This document shows, piece after piece, positions 19,819 to 28,907 of a DNA stretch of 64,000 nucleotides. The position numbers and the translations under genes were made by a program. The stretch comes from Brachybacterium timonense (GTDB taxonomy: Bacteria; Actinomycetota; Actinomycetes; Actinomycetales; Dermabacteraceae). The notes below the pieces were generated by a model. It was not told the DNA's origin, made no database searches, and was given only the letters and a program-made list of their open reading frames with translations. Each line of letters begins with the position of its first letter. The first letter of the stretch is position 1. The stretch lies in contig NZ_LT984895.1 in the NCBI RefSeq assembly GCF_900258505.1, positions 2,389,721 through 2,453,720 of the forward strand, written 5' to 3'.

Positions 19819-19926
19819 GAGACGCCGGGCGAGGACATTCCGGAGGTGGCCGAGTGGACCTGGTCCGACGATGATCGCGGTAATTTCGCGGAGGCTGCCG
19901 TGGACACCGGTGGTGACAACGTCTGA
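19819..19926 (+). pseudogene. Phosphoketolase C-terminal remnant, 3' side of island
   Basis: The frame ending at TGA 19924 reads ETPGEDIPEVAEWTWSDD and about 17 more residues. This matches the conserved phosphoketolase C-terminus, HGEDxPEVxxWxW. The upstream codons in this frame do not match the family, so the homology starts near 19815. Together with the fragment at 13781-13957 it brackets the 5.9-kb island. Confidence 0.6.
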
Positions 19927-20119
19927 GGCCGACGGCCAGCTGCGTATGACGATCGGGCGGCTCACCCCTGCGTGGGGTGGGCCGCCGTCGCCTGCCCAAC
20001 GTCCAACGCGACTGCCGCACCGGGTCGGTATGGGGACTCCTCCCCGTTTCCCGTCGGCCGTTCCCGCACTACCGTCACGGATGTACTGAGCATCCGTGCG
20101 AGATCCCGAGGAGCGAGTG

Positions 20120-21220
20120 ATGACACTGATTCGTCGACGTACCGCGCTCGCCGCCAGCGGCCTGCTGGTGACCAGTGCGACGCTGTCCGGCTGCGGACTG
20201 CCGCGCCTCATCCCACGCCTTGTCGGCGGCTCCGACGATCCGGAGGATTCCGAGGACTCCGGGGATTCCAGGCCGGACGATGAGTCAGACGATTCGAGCG
20301 GGGACGATGGCTCCTCCGATGAGGACTCACAGGACGGTGCCGACAACGCAGGCTCCGACGACGACTCTGGCCAGGACGCGCCACTGACCGAGCTCCCGCT
20401 CACCGCCCAGACCCTTCAGCAGCGTGTCAGTGCGCTCGCGGAGTTCGCCGGCACCTCAGCCGTCGGCTATGTGGAGATCTACCAGAACGACGTGCGCATC
20501 ATCCACAACGGGATCCAGTACGCCGATGGCACCGGTGAGCCGGCCGAAGCGATGGAACGGGAGCTGCAGGTGAACCGGTCTATGGGCCCGGTACACCCTG
20601 CCGAGCTGCCCTACGACGAGCTGATCTCGGCGATCGGGGCGCCGCCCGATGCCAGCCCCACCGGGACCGGGTTCGCGGCGCTGCTGTCCACCGGGACGCG
20701 GCTTGTCGGCGGGTCGAAGGCCTCCTTCATCAACGGCCGGGAGATGGCGACGACGCCGACGTTCCTGACGACAGCGGAGATCGCACGCACATGGGACCTC
20801 GCCTGCGCCGCGAGCAACAGTGTGCTGAAGGGGTTCCAGGCCTGGCCCACATTCGTGTCGATCGACGGCGGGGACAGCGGACCCGTCTTCGGACTGACCT
20901 CTACGGTGACCGGTTACGGTCTGATCGACCCGGAACGCGGTGAAGACGTCGGCGCCCCGAAGACGCATCAGATCCCGGCAGCCGCCACCGGGGCGCAGGT
21001 GGCGGATCTGCTTGATGCGCAGCTGAGCAGGATGGGCTGGGCGTGGTCGAGCCTGGGTTCGGTGCGGCTGGTGAACATGAACTGGCCCGAGCAGGGCATC
21101 GTCGACGTGCCGGGGCTCCAGTTCGGTGGTGACGGGCTGACGCTCTCTCGCGAAGGGGAGAACCTCGTCGCAGTCGATCCGGCCATCGAGAAGGTGAAAG
21201 TCGACGCCTTCTACGGCTGA
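20120..21220 (+). CDS. Lipoprotein with acidic low-complexity linker
   Basis: A 366-residue exported lipoprotein. The signal peptide has RRR, a hydrophobic core and a lipobox LSGC, with the lipidated Cys near residue 25. A long linker of about 60 residues is almost only D, S, E and G, and a folded domain of about 260 residues follows with no family I can name. GAGGAGCGAG precedes ATG 20120; the frame reaches 20096. It is probably anchored outside the membrane with the domain held away from it by the acidic linker. It begins 193 bp after the phosphoketolase remnant. Confidence 0.75.
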   Translation: MTLIRRRTALAASGLLVTSATLSGCGLPRLIPRLVGGSDDPEDSEDSGDSRPDDESDDSSGDDGSSDEDSQDGADNAGSDDDSGQDAPLTELPLTAQTLQQRVSALAEFAGTSAVGYVEIYQNDVRIIHNGIQYADGTGEPAEAMERELQVNRSMGPVHPAELPYDELISAIGAPPDASPTGTGFAALLSTGTRLVGGSKASFINGREMATTPTFLTTAEIARTWDLACAASNSVLKGFQAWPTFVSIDGGDSGPVFGLTSTVTGYGLIDPERGEDVGAPKTHQIPAAATGAQVADLLDAQLSRMGWAWSSLGSVRLVNMNWPEQGIVDVPGLQFGGDGLTLSREGENLVAVDPAIEKVKVDAFYG

Positions 21221-21354
21221 CATCGACACCTGCATGTCTCGGCGTGCATCCGGCAGGCCCAGGCCGACGGGGCGGCACGCTGGATCCTCACTCCGACGCC
21301 GTATCCTGAGCCGGGTCGCACCGGGCGGCCGCTGCACGGAAGGACCTGATCACG

Positions 21355-22377
21355 ATGGCCGGTGGACTCGCTGCCCTGCTCGATGACATCGCGGCGCTCG
21401 CCAAGCTTGCCGCCGCCTCCGCGGACGACGTCGCGGCCGGCTCCGCGAAGGCAAGCGCGAAAGCTGCCGGTGTCGTGATCGATGACGCCGCCGTCGCGCC
21501 GCAGTACGTGCAGGGCATCTCCCCCAAGCGTGAGTTGCCGATCATCTGGCGGATCACCAAGGGCTCGCTGATCAACAAGTTGCTGATCATCCTGCCGATC
21601 GCGCTGCTGCTCTCGCAGTTCGCTCCGTTCCTGCTACCGCCGATCCTCATGCTCGGTGGCCTGTATCTGTGTTTCGAGGGCGCCGAGAAGGTGTGGGAGC
21701 TGGTGCACGGTGGTGAGAAGGCCACCCCTGCCGCGGCGAAGGGCGCCGATGCCGAGGGCACGGTGGTCAAGGGCGCTGTGCGCACCGACCTGATCCTGTC
21801 GGCGGAGATCATGGTGATCTCCCTCAATGAGGTGGCCGACCAGCCGATTCTGACCCGCGCACTGATCCTTGTGATCGTCGCGATCGCTATCACGTTGCTC
21901 GTGTACGGCGTGGTGGGGGTGCTGGTGAAGATGGACGACATCGGCCTCGCCATGTCAAAGGACGAGTCCGAGGCGAAGCAGCGCTTCGGAAAGGCCCTCG
22001 TGGGCGCCATGCCCACCGTCATGACGATCATCAGCTACGTGGGCATGGTCGCGATGATCTGGGTGGGCGGCCACATCATCCTGGTGGGCACCCATGACCT
22101 GGGGCTCGCTCAGCCATACGGCGCCGTGCACACGATGGAAGCCGCCGCAGCGGGCATTAACGGGATCGGTGGCGTGCTCGCGTGGCTCGTGAACACGTTC
22201 TTCTCGTTCCTGCTGGGACTTGCCGTCGGCGCTGTGGTCCTCATGGTCGTGCACATGCTGCCGTTCGGGAAGCATGGCGACCCCGACGCGGAGCAGGCGC
22301 CCGCCAGCGATGGGACGGATCCGTCGACCGCCGGCCAGAAGCCGCAGGCCGTGCGGTACGAGGACGCTTCAGCCTGA
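21355..22377 (+). CDS. yedI: DUF808 family membrane protein (YedI-like)
   Basis: A 340-residue integral membrane protein. It begins MAGGLAALLDDIAALAKLAA, the conserved start of the DUF808/YedI family, and continues with DDAAVAPQYVQGISPKRELP and several membrane helices, including LNEVADQPILTRALILVIVA. The molecular function of the family is unknown. It ends with a hydrophilic tail of about 35 residues. It converges with the SDR-type gene at 22421. Confidence 0.88.
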   Translation: MAGGLAALLDDIAALAKLAAASADDVAAGSAKASAKAAGVVIDDAAVAPQYVQGISPKRELPIIWRITKGSLINKLLIILPIALLLSQFAPFLLPPILMLGGLYLCFEGAEKVWELVHGGEKATPAAAKGADAEGTVVKGAVRTDLILSAEIMVISLNEVADQPILTRALILVIVAIAITLLVYGVVGVLVKMDDIGLAMSKDESEAKQRFGKALVGAMPTVMTIISYVGMVAMIWVGGHIILVGTHDLGLAQPYGAVHTMEAAAAGINGIGGVLAWLVNTFFSFLLGLAVGAVVLMVVHMLPFGKHGDPDAEQAPASDGTDPSTAGQKPQAVRYEDASA

Positions 22378-22420
22378 GCCGCGCGACGGCCGAGCGGTGA
22401 ACCGGGGGGCCGGGCGGGGC

Positions 22421-23071
22421 TCAGTCGGCGAGCGCGGCGAAGACCTCTGTGATGTCCTCATCGCCGTCGTTCGCACGTACCTCAACACGGCTGAGGTGCT
22501 CCTGCTCCACCGCGGCCGCGATCATCCGCGCCACGTTGCCGCGAGAGATCTGACCGGCCTGATCCGCACGCGTGTCGATCCTCCCGGTGGGGTCCTCCAG
22601 GGTCAGGGCACTGGGCATGAGAATCACCCAGTCCAGCAGGCTCTCCCGCAGGTGGGCGTCGGCAGCAGCCTTCGCCTCCGCGTAGGCGTAGAAGCCGTCG
22701 GCGGGATCGATGCCGTGACCGGGGCCGGCTCCGAAGTAGCTGACCATGATGTAGCGGCGCACGCCACAGCGCTGCGCGGCATCCATGGACGCGACGGCGG
22801 CGCGATGATCCACCGTGGCGGTGCGCTCGGGGTTCCCTCCCCCGGCGCCGGCGGACCACACCACCAGGTCGCTGCCCTGAAGAAGAGCATCCCAGCTATC
22901 CGCATCAAGTGTCTCGATGTCTTGTAGCACGGGCTCGGCGCCCGCCGCCTGCACGTCCTTGGCGTGCTCCGGGTTGCGGATCACGGCACGGACGTCATGC
23001 CCGGCGGCGACCAGAAGCGGGTGAGTCAGCAGGGCGACCTTGCCGTGGCCGCCGATCAGGGTGATGTTCAT
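22421..23071 (-). CDS. NAD(P)-binding oxidoreductase of the atypical SDR type
   Basis: A 216-residue single-domain Rossmann protein with the nucleotide motif ITLIGGHGKVALL near the N-terminus and the later YIMVSYFGAG, like NAD(P)H-binding SDR proteins (YwnB/HSCARG type). The catalytic Tyr-Lys pair of classical SDRs is not evident, so it may act as a redox sensor or epimerase-like protein. The gene stands alone. Confidence 0.8.
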   Translation of the reverse strand: MNITLIGGHGKVALLTHPLLVAAGHDVRAVIRNPEHAKDVQAAGAEPVLQDIETLDADSWDALLQGSDLVVWSAGAGGGNPERTATVDHRAAVASMDAAQRCGVRRYIMVSYFGAGPGHGIDPADGFYAYAEAKAAADAHLRESLLDWVILMPSALTLEDPTGRIDTRADQAGQISRGNVARMIAAAVEQEHLSRVEVRANDGDEDITEVFAALAD

Positions 23072-23221
23072 GGGTCCTCCATGACGCCGGCCTGGGCCGG
23101 GCGGTTGTGGGCGGGCATGGCGCCGACGCAGCCGGACTGAGCCGAGCGCTCGCGGTCGAAGTCGAGCGGCCGCGGTCAGAGCCGGGCAGGTGCGGGCAGA
23201 GTCAGTCGGTATCGAGCATGC

Positions 23222-26200
23222 TCACCCCAGCAGTTCCACTTGGGCAAGGCGCAGCGGCCCCTGAGCGGTGACGATCACCAGACGATGGTGGGCGTACGCA
23301 CGCTCGGCATGGACAGCAAACGGACGGGTCTGGCGCCGCCACAGGAAGGTCTGCGCGACACGTTCATCGAGCACCTGCCAGCCGGCCTGCCCCGACGGGT
23401 CGTCGGTACCCTCAAGCCTCCAGGCGATCGGGTCGCCGCCTTCGGTTTCAGCGGAGGTGAGGGTGTAGAACCGTACCGGCTGCGGCTGCGTGAGCGCGGG
23501 CAGGTCGATCACCGCAGCGGCCTGTTCGAGCTGGGCCTCAGTGCGTGCATCGTCATCCAGCAGCGGGTCGGAGGCATCGCGCGGCAGCAGGTCCTGCAGC
23601 GGACGCGGATGCTCTCCGGTGGCGGTGAGCGAAGGCGGCACCGTGCCCCAACCGCTCGGCTCGGCGGCGAGCGTGAACTCCACCCGACCGTGCAGGTCGG
23701 CGTGCTCCACCCAGGCACCCTCGCGGGCCTCACCGTTCACGGTGAGCGCCGTGACGTACGGGTGATCGGGCGCCTGGTCGCGGGCGATCACCTCGAAAGG
23801 CTGGCCGCCGAGCGGCCGCACCTGCGCGGCGGCGAACAGTGGCGCCACCACGTGGTAGCGGGGCGTGCCCAGCTGCAGCGGGTACAGGCCGAGCGCGGTG
23901 AGCAGCCACCAGGCGCTCATCTCGCCGTTGTCCTCATCGCCCGGGTAGCCCTGGCCGATCTGCTCGCCGACGAACAGGCGGCGATGTACCTCGCGCACGA
24001 TCTCCATGGCCCGGTGCGGGGCGCCGGCGTGGTGGAACAGGAACGGGATGTGGTGCGAGGGCTGGTTCGACATGCCGAACTGGCCCATGCGCACGGCTCG
24101 CGCTTCGTCCATTTCGTGGATCACGTGACCGTAGGTGCCCTTGCGGTCGGCCCGCTCCGGGGTGGCGAAGAACTCTTCGAGCTTGGCGAGCAGGCTTTCG
24201 CGTCCGCCGTAGAGAGCGGCAAGCCCCTCGCCGTCGTGCGGCACGTGGAAGGCGAAGTTCCAGCCGTCGGTCTCGGTGAAGTCACCACCCCAGGAGAGCG
24301 GATCGAACTGTTCGGGGCTTTTCGCGAAGGCACCGTCGTTGCGGCGCCCCTGGAAGAAACCGATCGCGGGGTCGAACAGCAGCGCGTAGTTCAGGCTGCG
24401 GGCACGCAGGTAGGCGGCTTCCTCGCGCAACTGCGTGCGTTCGTCGTCGCTGAGCTGCACGGTGTCATCGGCGGCGATCAGCTCCGCCTGGGCGGCGAGG
24501 CCCTGGTCGTTGATGTGCGCCTCGAGCGCCCAGGAGACTGATTCGTCGGTATCGGTGTCGACGTAGCCGGTGAAAACGGCGCGCTCATTGCCCTTGCGAC
24601 CGACTTCGCGGCGTGGCGGTGCGACCGTCGCATTGCGCAGACCCGAGCGGTATGCCGCCACAGGATCCGGCAGGGCGATGCCCTTGACCTGTAGGTCCGC
24701 GAAGGAGATGTCGGAGGAGGTGCCGGTCATGCAGTCGGCGTAGCCCGGGGAGGACCAGCGCGGGATCCAGCCGCCCTCACGGAAGTGCTGCACGAAGCCG
24801 TCGGCCAGACGGGCAGCGAGCTGCGGATACAGCAGCGCGTAAGCGGGCCATGCGGTGCGGTAGGTGTCCCAGAAGCCGTTGTTCACGAACAGCTCACCCG
24901 GCACGATCTGCGCGTCGGTGCGGGTGGCCGTCACCTCGCCGCGGCGCGGCAGCACGGGGCTGGCGTGCATGTATCGGGGCTGCTCCGCAGTGCCGGTGTT
25001 CTCGTGATGGGAGTTCGGGTACAGGTTCAGCCGGTACAGATTGCCGTAGAGCGTGCGGCGCTGGGGCGGCGTCGCATCCGGCACGGTGATGACGCTCAGC
25101 CGCTCGCTCCAGGCACGGTGGGCGGCATCGCGAACCTGCTCGAGGGTGCGGTCCTGCAGCTCCTGGTGGAAGGTGCGGCGAGCCTGGTCAATGCCCAGGA
25201 AGCTCGTGGCCAGGTGCACGGTGGCGCGGCGTGTGCCTTCCGGGAAGGTGAGCACCGCTCCGCCGGGCGTGGCTCCGCGAGCGGAGCCCACGGCGACAGG
25301 CGCCGGCTCGACGCGGCCGAGCACGAACATGCGCGAGGAGCCTTCGAGCCGCGCGTCGCTGCCCATGGAGGAGTCGACCCAGCCGCGCAGCTCACCGTCG
25401 AGCACGGCGCCGGCGGCGTCGATCCGGGAGTTCTCATCGACGCCTTCGATCAGCAGATGCTCCCCGCCAGAGTCCGCAGCGAAGTCCACCTGCAGCACGA
25501 GACCGTGGTCGGTGGGGGCCACCTCGACAGCGGTGCCGTCGAGGAAGACGCACCGGTACTGGTCGGGGCGGGCGGTCTCCTGGTCGTGGTCGAAGGCACG
25601 TGAACGCTCCTGCGGGTCCGCGCTGGGCTGCGCGCCGGTCAGCGGCATGAGCATCAGCTGGTTGCGGTCACCCATCCACGGGCTCGGCTGGTGGGAGATG
25701 CCGATGCCCTGCAGGCGAGGCCGATTCTGTTCGCCATTCGTGCGGTGGTACTCATACAGCCAGCGGCGGGTGCGTGCATTCGTGGCCGGGGTGATGAAGC
25801 AGAAGCCGTTGGGCCAGGCGGTGGCTGGGATGTTGTTGCCACGGGAGAAGTCTCCCGAGGAGTGCGTGCCGCGGCGCGTGTCCACCCAGGCCACGGGATC
25901 ATCGACCGGCGGGTCGGCAGGCAGGGGGCCGACGTAGGGGCCGTCAATCCACCCGGTCAGCTCGCTGGGCACCTCCGGCGGCTCCGCCACGACGAGCACG
26001 TCGGTGATCGTGCGACCGACGGCGGCGTCGAGAGCGACCTGCACGTCGTTCCACTGATCGGGGAACAGCGCCTTGCCCTCGAGCTGGCCACGCGCGGTGG
26101 CCGTCATGCCGTACTGGTCTGTGGGCCGCAGCTCGCTGAGGCGGCTGCCGTCGTCGAAGACGAGGTCGAGGGCGACGGCCATGGCACCCCAGGTCTGCTC

Positions 26201-26413
26201 GGCGTCAAGCACAGGATGGATGTACCAGCGCAGAACGTCACCGCTGGCGACCACCGTCCTGCGCACCTCCGGCACATCGGGCAGAGCGGGCAGGGTCTCC
26301 TCCGCAATCTGACCGGCGCGGCAGGTGTACTGCACGGCCTCAACGGCGCGGAAACCCGCGCCATTGCTGCTTGTGGGGGTATCGATAGGACCGTTCTGGG
26401 AGCGGAGCATCAT
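23222..26413 (-). CDS. GH92 family alpha-mannosidase-like glycoside hydrolase
   Basis: A 1063-residue protein. The N-terminal region is a beta-sandwich type domain, and the C-terminal (alpha/alpha)6 barrel carries the GH92 signatures FWDTYRTAWPAYALLYP, MTGTSSDISFADLQVKG, and GDEDNGEMSAWWLLTALGLY with the acidic residues used in catalysis. GH92 enzymes are Ca2+-dependent exo-alpha-mannosidases acting on mannans and N-glycans. No signal peptide is visible at the N-terminus (MMLRSQNGPIDTPTSSNGAG), so the enzyme looks cytoplasmic and would act on imported oligosaccharides. No transporter gene lies beside it. Confidence 0.9.
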   Translation of the reverse strand: MMLRSQNGPIDTPTSSNGAGFRAVEAVQYTCRAGQIAEETLPALPDVPEVRRTVVASGDVLRWYIHPVLDAEQTWGAMAVALDLVFDDGSRLSELRPTDQYGMTATARGQLEGKALFPDQWNDVQVALDAAVGRTITDVLVVAEPPEVPSELTGWIDGPYVGPLPADPPVDDPVAWVDTRRGTHSSGDFSRGNNIPATAWPNGFCFITPATNARTRRWLYEYHRTNGEQNRPRLQGIGISHQPSPWMGDRNQLMLMPLTGAQPSADPQERSRAFDHDQETARPDQYRCVFLDGTAVEVAPTDHGLVLQVDFAADSGGEHLLIEGVDENSRIDAAGAVLDGELRGWVDSSMGSDARLEGSSRMFVLGRVEPAPVAVGSARGATPGGAVLTFPEGTRRATVHLATSFLGIDQARRTFHQELQDRTLEQVRDAAHRAWSERLSVITVPDATPPQRRTLYGNLYRLNLYPNSHHENTGTAEQPRYMHASPVLPRRGEVTATRTDAQIVPGELFVNNGFWDTYRTAWPAYALLYPQLAARLADGFVQHFREGGWIPRWSSPGYADCMTGTSSDISFADLQVKGIALPDPVAAYRSGLRNATVAPPRREVGRKGNERAVFTGYVDTDTDESVSWALEAHINDQGLAAQAELIAADDTVQLSDDERTQLREEAAYLRARSLNYALLFDPAIGFFQGRRNDGAFAKSPEQFDPLSWGGDFTETDGWNFAFHVPHDGEGLAALYGGRESLLAKLEEFFATPERADRKGTYGHVIHEMDEARAVRMGQFGMSNQPSHHIPFLFHHAGAPHRAMEIVREVHRRLFVGEQIGQGYPGDEDNGEMSAWWLLTALGLYPLQLGTPRYHVVAPLFAAAQVRPLGGQPFEVIARDQAPDHPYVTALTVNGEAREGAWVEHADLHGRVEFTLAAEPSGWGTVPPSLTATGEHPRPLQDLLPRDASDPLLDDDARTEAQLEQAAAVIDLPALTQPQPVRFYTLTSAETEGGDPIAWRLEGTDDPSGQAGWQVLDERVAQTFLWRRQTRPFAVHAERAYAHHRLVIVTAQGPLRLAQVELLG

Positions 26414-26547
26414 CGGACCAATCTATCGGGCCAGGGCCGCTATGGGGAGGCAAACCCCTGGTGGATGCCCGGATGCGTGACCGGACTGTTGCAGGGATAA
26501 TCGGTCACGGCGCACGCCGCCGCACATCACTGCAGAAGGGGGACCCG

Positions 26548-27048
26548 ATGGCGTTCGCGAATCCGGCTGTGACCCCGGGGGAGGCTCGACAGGGCACGCC
26601 GAAGCGGCCCACATGGCACTGGCTGGTGATCGGTGGTCTGCTCGCGGCCGCTGCATTCCTGGTGCTCGTGGTGGGCGCTGTTGTGCTGATCATGATCCTG
26701 GCGCGCGGTAACCCGCAGGACACTCTCGATAATTTCTACGAGTCGATGCGCACCGGGGACTGCGAACTGTTCATGGAGTCCACCAGCGAGACGTTTCGAG
26801 ACTCGACCGGCCTGACCAGCTGCGAGGTCTTCGAGGAGAACCTGGCGGGCATAGACATCGACTATGACGTCAACGAACGCGTGAACCGCAGCGGGTACGC
26901 AGTCTTCGGCGTCACGGAGCACTACCAGCACCCTGAGCTCGGCCCCGTGGACGTCGATATGGAGTTCTACATCGCGCGGCGGGACGGTGGCTGGCAGATG
27001 GATGGTGTGTTGGAAGCCAGTGAGGACTCGATCACCTCGGGTGACTGA
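26548..27048 (+). CDS. Single-pass membrane protein with small extracytoplasmic domain
   Basis: A 166-residue protein: a basic cytoplasmic leader, one membrane helix at about residues 27-51 (LVIGGLLAAAAFLVLVVGAV), then an acidic domain of about 110 residues with two cysteines (GDCELF and SCEVFE) that could pair. The pattern DTLDNFYESMRTGDCELFME resembles NTF2-like or DUF4878 extracytoplasmic domains. The frame is open from 26461; ATG 26548 follows a GAAGGGGG site. It is divergent from the GH92 gene. Function unknown. Confidence 0.65.
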   Translation: MAFANPAVTPGEARQGTPKRPTWHWLVIGGLLAAAAFLVLVVGAVVLIMILARGNPQDTLDNFYESMRTGDCELFMESTSETFRDSTGLTSCEVFEENLAGIDIDYDVNERVNRSGYAVFGVTEHYQHPELGPVDVDMEFYIARRDGGWQMDGVLEASEDSITSGD

Positions 27049-27269
27049 TCGACGGTCGCGGTACCGCGCGGCGTGGCCACACGTCGGTTTCCCGCGGCGA
27101 CGGCTCCACGGGGCCTACGGTCAGCCGCCATCCGGCATCGGCCAGATGTCCTGCTGGTGAACTCCTGTGCCGCGAGGGCTTCTGGTGCGCGAACGGATCC
27201 TCGGCTGATTTAGCGTGAATGGATCGGCTCCACGGCGTCGAACCGCCCCACGAGTGAAGGCAGTGATCC

Positions 27270-27416
27270 ATGAGCGTGCAGCAGAAGTCTCGTCCGGAAT
27301 CACCGGACGACCACAAGCGGTTCTCTCTGTCCGAAGACTGGGCGGCCACTGTGGTGGGGCTCATCCTGCTGGCACTGTGCCTGACAGGTCTGATCACCCC
27401 GGGAATGATCCCGTGA
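27270..27416 (+). CDS. 48-residue membrane peptide coupled to the YeiH-like gene
   Basis: An ATG at 27270 opens a 48-codon frame: hydrophilic start MSVQQKSRPESPDDHKRFSL, then SEDWAATVVGLILLALCLTG as one membrane helix, and a TGA stop. Its stop overlaps the GTG start of the YeiH-like gene by 4 bp. The EDW-helix resembles the first helix seen at the N-terminus of many actinobacterial YeiH homologues, so this may be that segment encoded as a separate peptide. Confidence 0.6.
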   Translation: MSVQQKSRPESPDDHKRFSLSEDWAATVVGLILLALCLTGLITPGMIP

Positions 27417-28753
27417 GCGCGCGCCCGGAGAGCCGCGCACCCGATACCGCGGACGAGCAGCAGTCCGCGAGCGAGCAGCCGCGCGGCGATGGATCGTCGG
27501 CCGCTGCCGGCCCGTCGGTCGGGGCCGCCTCGGGACCTGATGCTCCCCCGGCGGCCGACGCTGCGAGCACCTCAATTGGGTGGACCATCGCGGGCCTGGT
27601 GATCGTGGTCGCTCTGGCGGGCCTGGTGCAGTTTCTGACGGGCTGGGTTCCGCAGGTGAGTGCCGGGACGGGGCTCGGCGATATCGCCGACGCCATCGAG
27701 TACCCCGTCTACGCGATCGCGCTCGGTTTCCTGGGCAATGCTGTGCTGTCCCTGAGCGGTGTGCGCAAGCGGATGACAGCGGCTTTCCGCACCGAGTTCT
27801 TCATCAAGATCGGCCTCGTGCTGCTGGGCGCCTCGATCAACCTGGCGGTGATCGTCCGGGCTGCCGGCCCTGCTGTGCTGCAAGCGATCCTGCTGATCAC
27901 CGCCGTGTTCGCGTTCACCTGGTGGTTCGCTGGACGGCTGGGGCTGGACGACAGACTGCGGGCGCTGCTGGCCTCTTCCCTGTCGATCTGCGGCGTGTCC
28001 GCTGCGGTGGCGGCCGCCGGCGCGGTGCAGGCGAAGAAGGAGCAGCTGGCCTTCACCGCGACGCTCGTGGTGGTCTTTGCCGTGCCGTCCATCTTCCTGC
28101 TGCCGTGGCTGGCGGACCTGATGGGGCTGCCCGATGCGGTCACCGGCGCGTGGATCGGCGGCAATATCGACACCACGGCCGCTGTGACCGCGGCGGGTGC
28201 TGTCGCAGGTGAGCAGCCGCTGCAGATCGCCTCGATCGTGAAGGTCACGCAGAACGCCCTGCTCGGCGTGGTGGCGGTGCTGCTCACGCTCTACTTCGCC
28301 TACCGGCATGCCGCGCAGGCAGACGGCACAGTCGACCGGGCAGCTGGTGACTCTCTCGACGGTTCGGTGACGGGGTCTGCGGCCGATTCTGCAGCGCCGA
28401 CGGCTAAGGCGGCGACCGTCTCGAAACCATCGGTGTTCGACCCGGCGTCTTTGAAGATGCTGTGGGATCGCTTCCCGAAGTTCGTGCTGGGCTTCCTGGT
28501 CGCCTCTGTCGCGGTAACGGTGCTGGCGCAGTGGATACCGCAGGCTCGGCTCGAGCCGGCGTTGGATGCAGCGAAGTCTCTGCAGGGGTGGGCGTTGACC
28601 CTGGCGTTCGTCTCGATCGGCCTGGAGTTCAATGTGGCCTCCGCGAAGGATGCGGGCTGGAAGCCAGTTCTGGTGTTCGTTGTGGCCACCCTGGTCAACC
28701 TCGTGGTCGGGCTCGGCCTCGCCCTGTTGCTGTTCTCGAGCTTCCAGTTCTGA
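27413..28753 (+). CDS. YeiH/UPF0324 family putative sulfate exporter
   Basis: A 446-residue integral membrane protein with about ten helices. It keeps the family patterns YPVYAIALGFLGNAVLSLSG, RTEFFIKIGLVLLGASINLA, GGNIDTTAAVTAAGAVAGEQ, ASIVKVTQNALLG and SIGLEFNVASAKDAGWKP. A disordered Ala/Ser-rich leader of about 55 residues and a cytoplasmic loop of about 45 residues in the middle are extra. Start GTG 27413 overlaps the stop of a 48-residue membrane peptide (GTGA). The transported substrate of the family is not firmly established. Confidence 0.88.
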   Translation: MSARPESRAPDTADEQQSASEQPRGDGSSAAAGPSVGAASGPDAPPAADAASTSIGWTIAGLVIVVALAGLVQFLTGWVPQVSAGTGLGDIADAIEYPVYAIALGFLGNAVLSLSGVRKRMTAAFRTEFFIKIGLVLLGASINLAVIVRAAGPAVLQAILLITAVFAFTWWFAGRLGLDDRLRALLASSLSICGVSAAVAAAGAVQAKKEQLAFTATLVVVFAVPSIFLLPWLADLMGLPDAVTGAWIGGNIDTTAAVTAAGAVAGEQPLQIASIVKVTQNALLGVVAVLLTLYFAYRHAAQADGTVDRAAGDSLDGSVTGSAADSAAPTAKAATVSKPSVFDPASLKMLWDRFPKFVLGFLVASVAVTVLAQWIPQARLEPALDAAKSLQGWALTLAFVSIGLEFNVASAKDAGWKPVLVFVVATLVNLVVGLGLALLLFSSFQF

Positions 28754-28907
28754 TCACCTGCGGGTGACCACGCCCCGCTTGAATCCCCAGGGCGACCGCG
28801 TCCCAAGCGGAACATCCCTCCCCACATCTCAGCCAAACCTCCGATGTATCCTCGTACTTCCGGGTGTTGCTGCTGCAATACCCGCATTCGAGGCGAGGAG
28901 TGCTCCT

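Noticed and set aside
19789-20403. Minus-strand Ser/Glu-rich frame of 204 codons
   Set aside because: It is the reverse of the lipoprotein acidic linker (Asp/Ser codons) and the phosphoketolase remnant.
22374-22423. CTGAGCC...GGCTCAG pair as a terminator between DUF808 and SDR genes
   Set aside because: Arms of 7 bases with a loop of about 36 bases are too weak to call.
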